DNA of 64,000 nucleotides, from the NCBI GenBank assembly GCA_016721115.1, contig JADKIW010000001.1:3177501-3241500 (forward strand). Direction: 5' to 3'. The first letter of the stretch is position 1; each line of letters starts with the position of its first letter. The notes beneath the pieces were generated by a model, which was not told where the DNA came from, searched no databases, and saw nothing but the letters and a program-made list of their open reading frames with translations. Both the position numbers and the translations under genes were made by a program. This stretch comes from Candidatus Defluviilinea proxima (GTDB lineage: Bacteria > Chloroflexota > Anaerolineae > Anaerolineales > Villigracilaceae). Of the stretch, positions 1-8,357 are shown piece after piece.

Positions 1-2811
1 AGCAAGCTCTTGGTTTTTTGCAACATCCCAAAGATAAGCAAAACCTTGAGAGCCGCCACCGGCCAGCAAGGTACTCTCAGGGTTGAATGCCAGCATACGT
101 GCAGGCCCGATGATACTCATGGCTTGCCCTTTTTGTTTGAAGGTGCTTCCATCAATTTCCCAAAGAATGATGGTTCCTTCTGAACTTCCACTCGCCATTA
201 ACTTTCCATCATCACTGATCGCTATGGCAACAATATCGCCAGGTTGATTAAGGCTGACGATTTCCTTTTGTGTTGACCAGTCCCATATCTTGATGCTATC
301 GTGAAGACCAGCGGCCAGAAAGGTTCCCTTTGTGCTGAACGCCATGGAATTTACACCTTCTTGGTTGTCAAGATGAAACTCCTTGGTACCGTCTTGAACA
401 TCCCAGAGTGCGATCAAACCATCAACGCCACCAGCGGTTGCTACAAGTTTGCTGTCACTGGTAAAACCAACGGCAGTGACCTTGCCTCCATGTTCGAGTT
501 CATGAACAGTTTCCCCGTTAATGCTGACCAATGTGCCACGATTTTTGGTGGCGTTTTCTGTATCAAGCTCAACAACGGCAACCCATTGTGAATCAGGGCT
601 TGTCGCAGTGTTATAGGTCAGGCTTTTAGCGGTGAGAATGATCTTTCTGTCAGTATCGTTATTTAATCCACCGGGTTGGTCTGCGGGGATTCTCCATACA
701 TTGTAGTCATCTGCATTAACAACCAGGAAGTTGCCAGATGGGGTGAAGCGAGCTTCACGAACAAACTCTGAAAATTCAATATATCCCAAGCGGCTGTTGA
801 GTGCAGAAATATCCCATATGCCGATGTTTCCGATTTCATCTGTGACTACGATACGGGAGTGATCTTGGTTAAAGGAAATGGCGGCTCCGTTCGCTTCAAG
901 CGGGATTTCGAGCAGTTGTGTGCCCGAAACAGAATCCCAGATGCGGACGACTTTGTCATACCCAGTGGATGCGATCCACTGGCCATCTGCACTAACGATC
1001 ACTCTTTGGACAAAGTGAGTATGCATCATGCGGAAGCGTTCTTTGCCCGTAGCCCGGTCGATCACGCGGACAATATTGTCATCGGATGCTGTTGCGTACC
1101 ATGATGGGTCAGGGCCGAATGCCACACCTTCCACCCAATCTTGATGCAGTATTGTGTGCTGTGCTGTGCCATCGCGTCTTGTAAGGCGCGCAAAGCTATC
1201 GCCGCCACCTGAAACTAACCACTGGTTGTCAGAACTCCAGCTCAGTACCGCATAAGAACTTTGCACGTGACGTGGACCGTTATAGAAACCGTTGCTCTTT
1301 TTCTGCCAAAACCGGACCTGTCCGTTTTGCAGGCCAAACGCAAGATTTTCTCCGTTGGGGGAAAACTTTACCGTTCTCACACCATCAATTTGTTCTACAT
1401 CTACTGGTTTGAGGTCTGGTCTGCTCAAATTATACAAGGTCAAGTAATTGTCTTCTCTTGCGATGGCGAGGAACGTGTCGCTTATATCAAGGTCAAGGAT
1501 GCCACCGGAGTAGGTGAATTCTTTGACAAGTTTTCCGTCTGTTGAATTTGAGAACTTGACAACTCCGTCAGAACTGGCTGTGATCAACAGCGTTCCATCT
1601 TTTGTGAAAAGCGCATCGTTTACATCGTCATTGTGTGAAACGCAGTACTGCATTCCGCCGTCACTCTGACGATACACACAGGCTTCTTTCTTCGCGGTTT
1701 CATCGGACGGATCATGATTATTGCCTGTTACAAAGTATTCGTAATCAGGTGTCCAATTGATGTTCCATATCGGACCATCTTGGTGCATCTGTCTAATGGG
1801 AATCGCCATGATGCTGGAATTCCTGCGTAGGATGTTCTCAGCCTGGAAACCAGCCAGCATCCGATAGGATTCGATCGCAAGCAGAGTGCTGGTGTCTAAT
1901 TCGCCACCACGAGATTGTTGGATCTGTGCTTGTGCGGCGCTCTTTGATGCATTAGCGATTAGTGTTTTTTCTTCCGCTTCTTTCTTTTTGGCCTCTGCTA
2001 TTTTTTGGTTTGTTTCAGCTTCGGCCTTGGCTGTTGCGGCGGCATGTTGATTTTCGACTGCAATGGCTTCGTTGGTAAGTGCCACATTTTGTGCACGTTT
2101 CGCATCATTACGAGCGATCAACGCAAGGACACTGAGTACTAAGCTTATGATTAAGGCAAGCGATATGCCGGTCAAAACGATTCGTTGACGGCGGTCGGCC
2201 GCTTTGCGGCTGGCACTGATAAATTCTGCTTGTAAAGGCAAAACCTGACGGTTGTCCTTGCCAGAAGAATCTGCCATCCACTTCTCTGCGTCTTCCAGTT
2301 GTGTGCCTTGCAAAAGGAAACTATGGTTTCTGCTCTTTGCTTCCCATTCAAGGGCCTGGTTGAGTAATTGTGTATGGCGGCTGATCCACTCAAGATCTGT
2401 TCGGATGGCCTGCACCAAACCGGGAATGGTTCCTTCAAAGTCATCTGTTTTTCGCAGGTATACCCAATTGGTGGCGGCAAGCTTTTCATGCATGCTCTGT
2501 CCCTTTTGTGGTTCGCGATAAAGGACAGGGATCAGTTTTTTGTTGAGCTTGATGCCCAGTTCAAGTTCATCGGCACAGACTTTGGATTTAAGAGAATCGG
2601 GACTAACGACAAAGATGAAGGCATCGTGCGTTTGGATGGCATGCGTAATCCTCTGCATCCAATCTGATGCGAGTTCAATTCCTTCCCAATCTACCCAAGC
2701 TTCAACACCGGCATTGTCCAGAGCATCGTTTAACTTCTGGACAAATACCTTATCTTTGCGGGAATAGGAAATAAAAACGCTTCCCTGTGAGCCTTGCTTT
2801 GCGTTGGCCAT
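1..2811 (-). CDS. TIR-transmembrane-WD40 repeat protein (3' end outside window)
   Basis: The open frame runs from ATG at 2811 to the left edge (937 codons) with no stop, so the C-terminus is missing. Residues about 11-150 form a TIR domain: VFISYSRKD at the start, then a SPDSLKSKVCADEL stretch whose Glu82 matches the catalytic glutamate of NAD-consuming TIRs. Residues ~210-232 are one hydrophobic helix. Residues ~235-285 are an Ala/Lys/Glu-rich coiled coil. From ~residue 320 onward there are repeated WD40 blades (for example VRIWDSVSG, IALWDVQDG, IKIWDWSTQ). There is no NACHT or other STAND ATPase between TIR and propeller, unlike many TIR-WD40 receptors. The likely role is a membrane-anchored sensor whose propeller controls a TIR effector. 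Whether it serves defence or another kind of signalling is not shown. The peptidase gene upstream ends 12 bp before this ATG, suggesting co-transcription. Confidence 0.9.
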   Translation of the reverse strand, partial: MANAKQGSQGSVFISYSRKDKVFVQKLNDALDNAGVEAWVDWEGIELASDWMQRITHAIQTHDAFIFVVSPDSLKSKVCADELELGIKLNKKLIPVLYREPQKGQSMHEKLAATNWVYLRKTDDFEGTIPGLVQAIRTDLEWISRHTQLLNQALEWEAKSRNHSFLLQGTQLEDAEKWMADSSGKDNRQVLPLQAEFISASRKAADRRQRIVLTGISLALIISLVLSVLALIARNDAKRAQNVALTNEAIAVENQHAAATAKAEAETNQKIAEAKKKEAEEKTLIANASKSAAQAQIQQSRGGELDTSTLLAIESYRMLAGFQAENILRRNSSIMAIPIRQMHQDGPIWNINWTPDYEYFVTGNNHDPSDETAKKEACVYRQSDGGMQYCVSHNDDVNDALFTKDGTLLITASSDGVVKFSNSTDGKLVKEFTYSGGILDLDISDTFLAIAREDNYLTLYNLSRPDLKPVDVEQIDGVRTVKFSPNGENLAFGLQNGQVRFWQKKSNGFYNGPRHVQSSYAVLSWSSDNQWLVSGGGDSFARLTRRDGTAQHTILHQDWVEGVAFGPDPSWYATASDDNIVRVIDRATGKERFRMMHTHFVQRVIVSADGQWIASTGYDKVVRIWDSVSGTQLLEIPLEANGAAISFNQDHSRIVVTDEIGNIGIWDISALNSRLGYIEFSEFVREARFTPSGNFLVVNADDYNVWRIPADQPGGLNNDTDRKIILTAKSLTYNTATSPDSQWVAVVELDTENATKNRGTLVSINGETVHELEHGGKVTAVGFTSDSKLVATAGGVDGLIALWDVQDGTKEFHLDNQEGVNSMAFSTKGTFLAAGLHDSIKIWDWSTQKEIVSLNQPGDIVAIAISDDGKLMASGSSEGTIILWEIDGSTFKQKGQAMSIIGPARMLAFNPESTLLAGGGSQGFAYLWDVAKNQELA

Positions 2812-2823
2812 TTGTGCTTTGTA

Positions 2824-4263
2824 TTATCTTCCTACGAACCAGGCCGCTACATACCCTTCAGCCCCATTTGGGTCTTTGACCTTAAGCCATTGATCGTTCT
2901 TGCCAACTTTTCCTTCTGCGTTAGGTTCGGTAACCGTGAACACTGTTCCTAATGGCAGGCGATAGATGAGGCTTGCATCACTCACCACCGGTTGTTTGCG
3001 GAGGGCGATCCCTTCAGCGGTAGCTTTTACCTTTAGAACCCCTCCAGTAGGAAGTACGGTGGCGGGCGTTGTCCCTGTGGCTGGTTGTTGTGAACCGCTT
3101 GCGTACTTTACATACCAGGCGGCGACGAAACCTTCCTTGTTTTGCTGGTCACGCACCTTGAGCCATTGACCAGTAACACCTACTTTCGGAATGGCAAAAT
3201 TAGCGGGTTCAATGGAGACTAACTGCTCCGTCACAGGAATGCGACGAATCAAACTCTCAGGTGAGATTTCAGGCTTGGAGCGGAATGCAAGTTCTTCAGT
3301 AGGGATGAACAACAAAGCTCCGGTGGGAAGGGGCTTTGCGGCGGGAGTAGTAGAGGTAGTAGCAGGCTTGGATGTAACAGTAGTTGTCGAGGGTGAAGCA
3401 GGTTTCGGGGCGGCAGGAGTCGTGCCTGTCGTTGCAGGAGCAGGTGGGTTCTTACTATCTGAAACATACCATGCGGCCACATATCCCTGAGTACCGGTGG
3501 AGTCTTGTACGTTGATCCACTGCCCATTCACACCTAGTTTAGCTTTTACAGTAGCCTTGGGTTCCAAGCAGATCAATTCTGAACCCATAACCAAGCGCTT
3601 CCAAAGAAATCCGCCAACAGACGGATCGGCACGTAACGCAAGATCATCTTCCACTGCATAGAGTATATACTTATCAGCAGGCACCGGCACTTTGGTGACC
3701 TTGGGAGGTTCGGGTGGCGCAGCGCTGTAAGAATCAAACCATAGAACCGCACTGATCTCAGAATCGATTTTTGCGCCGTTGTATTTATAGCGAGCGGTGA
3801 GCAATACTTCCTTATCTGGGCCATCACCGCCGTATTTATAAGGATCATAGAGAACGTAATCGTTGCCCTTCTTTTCCTTTACCAGTACGAAGTGAGTTTG
3901 AATACCCGCCTGCTTGTTCCAGTCCACTTGAAGGATGACCGGCTTACCAGCCGCCACTGCCGCATCGATCTGATCAATGGGAGCGGGGAAGCTTTCGCAA
4001 GGCTGCATATCGCGATACGCACAATTCGGCCACACATACGGCAGGACGCTGGGGATAAAAAATGCTCCCTGAAAACCGCCGGCTGCTTTCATTTTTTCAT
4101 TGACGGTTTCGGGAGTTTCGCTGTATCCAATTCCATTCAACATCATGGTGACGGATGTCAGTAGACAGCCCCACCCGCCGATGGTTTCAGATGAATTCCC
4201 AAGCTTGGTGCTCTTCCACTTCTCATCATTCTGATAAAGATTCTGCGTCTTGAACATGGACAA
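2824..4263 (-). CDS. C39-like cysteine peptidase with three SH3-like domains
   Basis: 479 residues. Residues ~5-175 look like a papain-fold C39_2 peptidase. Cys33 lies in GGWGCLLTS, His124 in IQTHFVLV and Asp140 in VLYDPY, the expected Cys-His-Asp order. Three bacterial SH3-like domains follow (about 190-270, 315-390 and 405-479). Each contains a GQWxxVxD-type strand and ends with GYVAAW or GFVAAW, and they are separated by Pro/Thr/Ala linkers. No signal peptide or membrane helix is visible, so it may act in the cytoplasm or leave by a non-classical route. SH3-like modules usually bind peptides or cell wall. It sits directly upstream of, and in the same direction as, the TIR-WD40 gene. The substrate is unknown. 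Confidence 0.85.
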   Translation of the reverse strand: MSMFKTQNLYQNDEKWKSTKLGNSSETIGGWGCLLTSVTMMLNGIGYSETPETVNEKMKAAGGFQGAFFIPSVLPYVWPNCAYRDMQPCESFPAPIDQIDAAVAAGKPVILQVDWNKQAGIQTHFVLVKEKKGNDYVLYDPYKYGGDGPDKEVLLTARYKYNGAKIDSEISAVLWFDSYSAAPPEPPKVTKVPVPADKYILYAVEDDLALRADPSVGGFLWKRLVMGSELICLEPKATVKAKLGVNGQWINVQDSTGTQGYVAAWYVSDSKNPPAPATTGTTPAAPKPASPSTTTVTSKPATTSTTPAAKPLPTGALLFIPTEELAFRSKPEISPESLIRRIPVTEQLVSIEPANFAIPKVGVTGQWLKVRDQQNKEGFVAAWYVKYASGSQQPATGTTPATVLPTGGVLKVKATAEGIALRKQPVVSDASLIYRLPLGTVFTVTEPNAEGKVGKNDQWLKVKDPNGAEGYVAAWFVGR

Positions 4264-4297
4264 CCTCCTGATACAGTTGGGTGACTGAATTATGAGT

Positions 4298-4313
4298 GCT
4301 AGTACGCTAGTAC
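4298..4313. repeat. Tandem GCTAGTAC octamer upstream of the peptidase gene
   Basis: GCTAGTAC occurs twice in a row, with partial dyad symmetry across the pair. It lies 35-50 bp upstream of the ATG at 4263. The position fits an operator, but no regulator is identified. Confidence 0.4.
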
Positions 4314-4373
4314 TGGTGATGCGTTGATTTTACTCTAAATTGGACTCGCCCCCGACAAATATTTTTGTTAAGT

Positions 4374-4405
4374 AAATCGAAAACCGCCTCATTCTTAAGG
4401 GGCGG
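4374..4405 (-). terminator. Probable terminator of the histidine phosphatase gene
   Basis: On the minus strand a CCGCC/GGCGG stem with a 12-nt loop is followed by TTTTCGATTT. It lies about 60 bp beyond the stop at 4465 and separates that transcript from the peptidase/TIR genes. Confidence 0.5.
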
Positions 4406-4464
4406 CTGAGTACTTCTCGAAAGATCTCTTCTACTTTGATAGCGAATCGACCAACCTAATATCG

Positions 4465-5166
4465 TTAGATATTGTAGTGGTTCTTGTCTTCATCCTCTAA
4501 AGTTGTGAGATCCCACCAAGGTGAGAGGTGTTTGTGAGCCCGGTTGGGTTGGTTGGCATAATGGGAAGTGTCATTGAATAACATCAACCGTGCGCGGACC
4601 GGGTCCTTGAAATCAAGGATATTCAAACAGGCAGGTGCCTGATCGAGCCTGTCGCGAAAACCGCGCACATCGAACCCCAACAAGCTACTGAGAACAAGTC
4701 GCAAGGTTGCTTTATGTGAAACAATGACCACATTCTCGTCCTTATGGTTGATCACTGCCTCGCGAATCACAGGTAAAGCACGTGCCAATACTGTGATGCC
4801 CGATTCTCCACCCTCTGGCGCGAAGGTGAAAGGGTCCTCTCCCCAGGCTCTATATTCCTCTGGATATTGATCCTTCACCTCTTGGCGGGATAACCCTTCC
4901 CAGTGTCCGTGATTGATCTCGCGGATCCCTGGCTTAGGGATCGGTTTGATGTTCTGATATTTTGCGATAATCGTAGCGGTTTCCATGGAACGGTCCAGCG
5001 GACTGGCATAAATCGCATGGACCTTGCCCTTGGCGAGGCGTTCTGAAAGATGTTCCACCTGATTACGCCCTTCATCGGATAAAAATACGTTGGCCGCGCC
5101 CGCAAAGCGGTCCTCCGCGGAAAGTTGGGTCGCACCATGGCGAATAAGGTAAAGGCGGGTTGTCAT
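4465..5166 (-). CDS. Histidine phosphatase family protein (phosphoglycerate mutase-like)
   Basis: 233 residues. The N-terminal LYLIRHGAT motif carries the phospho-accepting His10. A YASPLDRSMETA segment supplies the second arginine, REINHGHWEG the acid region, and VVIVSHKATLR the second catalytic histidine. This is the branch-1 histidine phosphatase pattern shared by cofactor-dependent phosphoglycerate mutases, CobC/alpha-ribazole phosphatases and broad-specificity phosphatases. Substrate cannot be chosen from sequence. No cobalamin genes are nearby, which argues weakly against CobC. Start ATG at 5166 puts the motif at the usual distance. Confidence 0.9.
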   Translation of the reverse strand: MTTRLYLIRHGATQLSAEDRFAGAANVFLSDEGRNQVEHLSERLAKGKVHAIYASPLDRSMETATIIAKYQNIKPIPKPGIREINHGHWEGLSRQEVKDQYPEEYRAWGEDPFTFAPEGGESGITVLARALPVIREAVINHKDENVVIVSHKATLRLVLSSLLGFDVRGFRDRLDQAPACLNILDFKDPVRARLMLFNDTSHYANQPNRAHKHLSPWWDLTTLEDEDKNHYNI

Positions 5167-5250
5167 TATCTGTCCTGTCGTTGAATTGTATTGACTTATT
5201 GTAACGCACTCATTTCATAAAATGGGTTGCCCATATGGGTAGGTTCACTT

Positions 5251-6333
5251 TTACTTTACATATCTGTCGTAAAATTCTATCGTGCGACTCATTGCGGTAC
5301 TAAAATAATTCGAGATATTATGATTGTCCCCTTCATATTTATATAGCTCTATATATTTGTCTACTTCGAGCGCTTGGTAAAAGAGTCTTTCTGAGAATTC
5401 CACAGGTACGTCTGTGTCGGCTGTGCCGTGATGGAGTTGGATGGGACCCGAAACGTCACTTAAATAGGAGTTAGCCGAGATAGACGCCCAGAATTCGGGA
5501 TTTTCTTCCGGCGAGCCATAAGTCTGTACGATGGTTGTGCGCCAACCGCCGGGGCGTGGAGTTGAGTCTGGGGATGCGGTGGGGCCGCGTCGCCAGTTAT
5601 ATAAAAGGTCTGGATATGAGCCGACAACGCCAGCCCAAATCACACCGGCTTTGATGTCTTTGCGAATGACCATTGAACGCAGAGTGATATACCCGCCCAT
5701 GGAATGTCCCCACATGCCAACGCGATTGGGGTCTGCATCCGGATACTTCTGTATCGAAGAGACCGCATTCAAGACATCGATCGTGTAATCGGGGGTGCTG
5801 TAGGCGCCTCGTGCTTCTCCCTCAGACCGGTCATGTCCGCGATAGTCTGGGCGAAGGACGATATATCCTGCACGCGCGATCAGGTCAACGTAGGCGATGT
5901 ATCTTTCTGTTGTGACATATACATCTGGGGGAATGTATCCGTGGTTGAAAACAATAACCGGCCAGCCTGTAGCGGGTTTCTCGCTGTTTGGAACGGTCAT
6001 GAGGGCGTAGATCTTTAGTCCCTCTGATTTGTAAGAGACATAATAGCGGTCGTAGCCAACGCCCGGGTCAAGAACATCTTCAATCACAATATCACTGCCG
6101 GGATATTCACGTGCGCGCATTGCAACGATCTCCAGTGGATGCGGAATCGGTGTTGCGGTGGGGATGAGCGTCGATGTGGGTGTTGTAGTAAGAGTCGGTG
6201 TAGGGAAGGGAGAGCTTGTTGGGGACGATGCAACTGTCGGCGTAGGAGGAAGCGAAGCGGTTGTTGTTCCACAGGCGTTGAGTATCAGTATCAATATTCC
6301 AATTGGCAACCAGTAAAACTTAAGTTTGTTCAT
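5251..6333 (-). CDS. Lipoprotein alpha/beta hydrolase (S9-like, probable peptidase or esterase)
   Basis: 360 residues from ATG at 6333. I prefer this start over a longer frame reaching 6435 because it begins a clean lipoprotein signal (MNKLKFYWLPIGILILI...LNAC). The mature N-terminus is a Thr/Pro/Ser linker. The hydrolase domain shows an oxyanion segment FNHGYIPPD, the nucleophile elbow GHSMGGY, an acid loop HHGTADTDVPVEF and a His in EGDNHNIS. This is the prolyl-oligopeptidase-like (S9) arrangement without a beta-propeller. It probably acts on the outer face of the membrane. Peptidase versus carboxylesterase activity is undecided. Confidence 0.88.
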   Translation of the reverse strand: MNKLKFYWLPIGILILILNACGTTTASLPPTPTVASSPTSSPFPTPTLTTTPTSTLIPTATPIPHPLEIVAMRAREYPGSDIVIEDVLDPGVGYDRYYVSYKSEGLKIYALMTVPNSEKPATGWPVIVFNHGYIPPDVYVTTERYIAYVDLIARAGYIVLRPDYRGHDRSEGEARGAYSTPDYTIDVLNAVSSIQKYPDADPNRVGMWGHSMGGYITLRSMVIRKDIKAGVIWAGVVGSYPDLLYNWRRGPTASPDSTPRPGGWRTTIVQTYGSPEENPEFWASISANSYLSDVSGPIQLHHGTADTDVPVEFSERLFYQALEVDKYIELYKYEGDNHNISNYFSTAMSRTIEFYDRYVK

Positions 6334-6382
6334 TGCTAAAATCCTTGATGTGGATTTTAGGACAACCTTGTTTCTAATTCTT

Positions 6383-6889
6383 TTACTTTGCTTTCCAGTT
6401 TTTGTGCGCAATATAAGCAGGGACTGCAGAGCCATGCTGTTCTCTTTCCATCATTCGTTCGGCCAGCCACTGGAACCATTCGAAACCTGTCTCACGGTTT
6501 ACGCGGGCGCGAAACGCCTCAACGTATTTGCCGAGCTTCGTCCATGATTGAATGATGGGACCGCTAAAGGCATCGTCCACAAGGTCAACAGAGATTTCGT
6601 TGCGAAACACAAGAATACCCAGGCGTTCCCATGTGCCAAGCACGAGGTAGATGGTCATGAATTTATCCTCGGGCAGGTTTTCGAAGTCTTCGTTGGTGGC
6701 ATTATCTGGAAGGTCGAAGATATATAACAACCCACGCACGAATTCCATGGTTTGAAATGAGTTGAGCATAAGGATGGCGGCTTCTCGTTTGCGGCTTGCC
6801 TGAAAATTCCTCAGATTGAGAACGCCGAACACAATGCCTAATGTCATGGCGATTGTGGAGATGATCTGAATAAGGTTGGATAAGTTCAT
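6383..6889 (-). CDS. Small membrane-anchored protein, DUF4760-like
   Basis: 168 residues from ATG at 6889, chosen because AGGAAAG precedes it at suitable spacing; a longer frame to 6955 has no such site. One transmembrane helix (about residues 6-28) is followed by a soluble helical domain with ETGFEWFQWLAERM near the end. This resembles the DUF4760 family, an uncharacterised membrane family; the assignment is tentative. It is transcribed toward the hydrolase gene 50 bp downstream. Confidence 0.65.
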   Translation of the reverse strand: MNLSNLIQIISTIAMTLGIVFGVLNLRNFQASRKREAAILMLNSFQTMEFVRGLLYIFDLPDNATNEDFENLPEDKFMTIYLVLGTWERLGILVFRNEISVDLVDDAFSGPIIQSWTKLGKYVEAFRARVNRETGFEWFQWLAERMMEREQHGSAVPAYIAHKNWKAK

Positions 6890-7023
6890 CGTAAATTTGT
6901 CTTTCCTAGTTGGTTGATAAAAGAAGTATAAAACAAAACCATGTGGAGTGCTCACTCCTTTTTCGATGAAATTTCACCCTCCAAATTGCGATACAATAAT
7001 ATAAGAACATCAAGGAGTTTCTT

Positions 7024-8319
7024 ATGCGTGCAGTAGATATCATCATCAAAAAACGTGATAAAGGTGAACTCTCTCGTGAAGAGATCGAGTTCTTTGTGAA
7101 GGGGTTTGTGTCGGGAGATGTGCCTGATTATCAGGTCTCTTCTTTTGCGATGGCAATCCTTCTCAACGGGATGACCCCGCGCGAGACGACGGACTTGACT
7201 CTCACAATGGCGCATTCTGGTCAGATGCTTGATCTGAGCGATGTAGTTGACCTCGCCGTGGACAAACATTCCTCTGGTGGAGTCGGTGACAAAACGACTC
7301 TAACGGTTCTTCCCACTGTTGCGGCATGTGGACTCCCCGTTGGGAAAATGTCTGGTCGCGGACTTGGGTTCAGCGGCGGCACGCTCGATAAGTTGGAGTC
7401 GATCCCGGGGTATCGAGTCGATCTCACAACTGACGAATTCAAGAAACAACTCAAAGAAAAAGGCGTTGTGCTTGCAGGTCAATCCTTGGATCTAGCTCCG
7501 GCCGACGGAAAGCTATATGCTCTCCGTGATGTGACAGGGACGGTGCAATCTATTCCGTTGATCGCTTCTTCTATTATGTGCAAAAAACTAGCGGCAGGCG
7601 CAAATGCGATCTTGTTGGATGTGAAGACTGGCCTTGGCGCTTTTATGGAAACCTTGGATGAAGCGCGCGTCCTTGCGAACCTCATGGTGGATATTGGCAA
7701 GTTGGCTGGCCGTGAAGTGGTGGCTTTGCTTTCGGATATGAATCAGCCACTTGGGTACGCTGTTGGTAATTCGCTTGAAGTGGTCGAAGCGATAGAAACG
7801 CTCCAGGGTGGCGGTCCGCATGATTTTCGTGAACATTGTTTGCATGTGAGCGCACATATGCTTGTATTGGGAAAACGAGCGAAGGATTTGGATGAAGGCC
7901 GCGTGATGGCGGAAAAGTCCATTGCGGATGGGTCGGCGTTTGAAAAGTTCCGTGTGTTGGTGGCGGCGCAGGGAGGCGATGTTTCGTATGTGGATGACAC
8001 GTCCAAGTTCCCACGCGCAAAATTTGTCGAGGTGGTAAAGGCCCCTCGAAACGGGAGCATATCCCAGGTCCAAGCGAGAAGCGTGGGTGAGGCGGCGGTG
8101 ACTTTGGGTGCCGGGCGGGCGAAGAAATCCGACTCGGTGGATCATGCAGTCGGCTTCATCATCCATCACAAAGTTGGGGATAAAGTCCAAAAAGGTGAGC
8201 CTTTGTTCACGATCCATGCTAATGACGAAGCTAAACTGGCCGAGGTGCGTGAGGTTGTGCTTGTGGCGCACTCCTTCTCTGAAAGCGTTGTGACTCCGTT
8301 ACCGCTGTTTTACTCTTAA
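7024..8319 (+). CDS. pdp: Pyrimidine-nucleoside / thymidine phosphorylase
   Basis: 431 residues, the normal family length. It phosphorolyses (deoxy)uridine and thymidine to base and (deoxy)ribose-1-phosphate in pyrimidine salvage. Visible are the N-terminal helical domain, the phosphate-binding KHSSGGVGDK, the signature around SGRGLGFSGGTLDKLE, the substrate residues in YALRDVTG and PLIASSIMCKK, and the C-terminal domain KVGDKVQKGEPLFTIHAN. AAGGAG precedes the ATG at 7 nt. One oddity is that the signature normally reads GLGHTGGT. The histidine equivalent to E. coli DeoA His85 is Phe116 here, which may change catalysis. The name deoA would be equally acceptable. Confidence 0.95.
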   Translation: MRAVDIIIKKRDKGELSREEIEFFVKGFVSGDVPDYQVSSFAMAILLNGMTPRETTDLTLTMAHSGQMLDLSDVVDLAVDKHSSGGVGDKTTLTVLPTVAACGLPVGKMSGRGLGFSGGTLDKLESIPGYRVDLTTDEFKKQLKEKGVVLAGQSLDLAPADGKLYALRDVTGTVQSIPLIASSIMCKKLAAGANAILLDVKTGLGAFMETLDEARVLANLMVDIGKLAGREVVALLSDMNQPLGYAVGNSLEVVEAIETLQGGGPHDFREHCLHVSAHMLVLGKRAKDLDEGRVMAEKSIADGSAFEKFRVLVAAQGGDVSYVDDTSKFPRAKFVEVVKAPRNGSISQVQARSVGEAAVTLGAGRAKKSDSVDHAVGFIIHHKVGDKVQKGEPLFTIHANDEAKLAEVREVVLVAHSFSESVVTPLPLFYS

Positions 8320-8335
8320 AAAGGTGCGTTATAAT
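8308..8335 (+). promoter_or_regulatory. Candidate sigma-70 promoter for the TPR gene
   Basis: TATAAT at 8330-8335 is preceded by a weak -35 (TTTTAC, 8308-8313) with a 16-bp spacer that overlaps the end of the phosphorylase gene. AGAAGGAG follows before the ATG at 8358. Confidence 0.4.
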
Positions 8336-8357
8336 AGCAGAAGGAGCACATTGATTC

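Noticed and set aside
301..1545. Small plus-strand ORFs (96, 81, 94 residues) across 0.3-1.5 kb
   Set aside because: They are shadows of the minus-strand TIR-WD40 gene, whose continuous WD40 blades explain the whole region.
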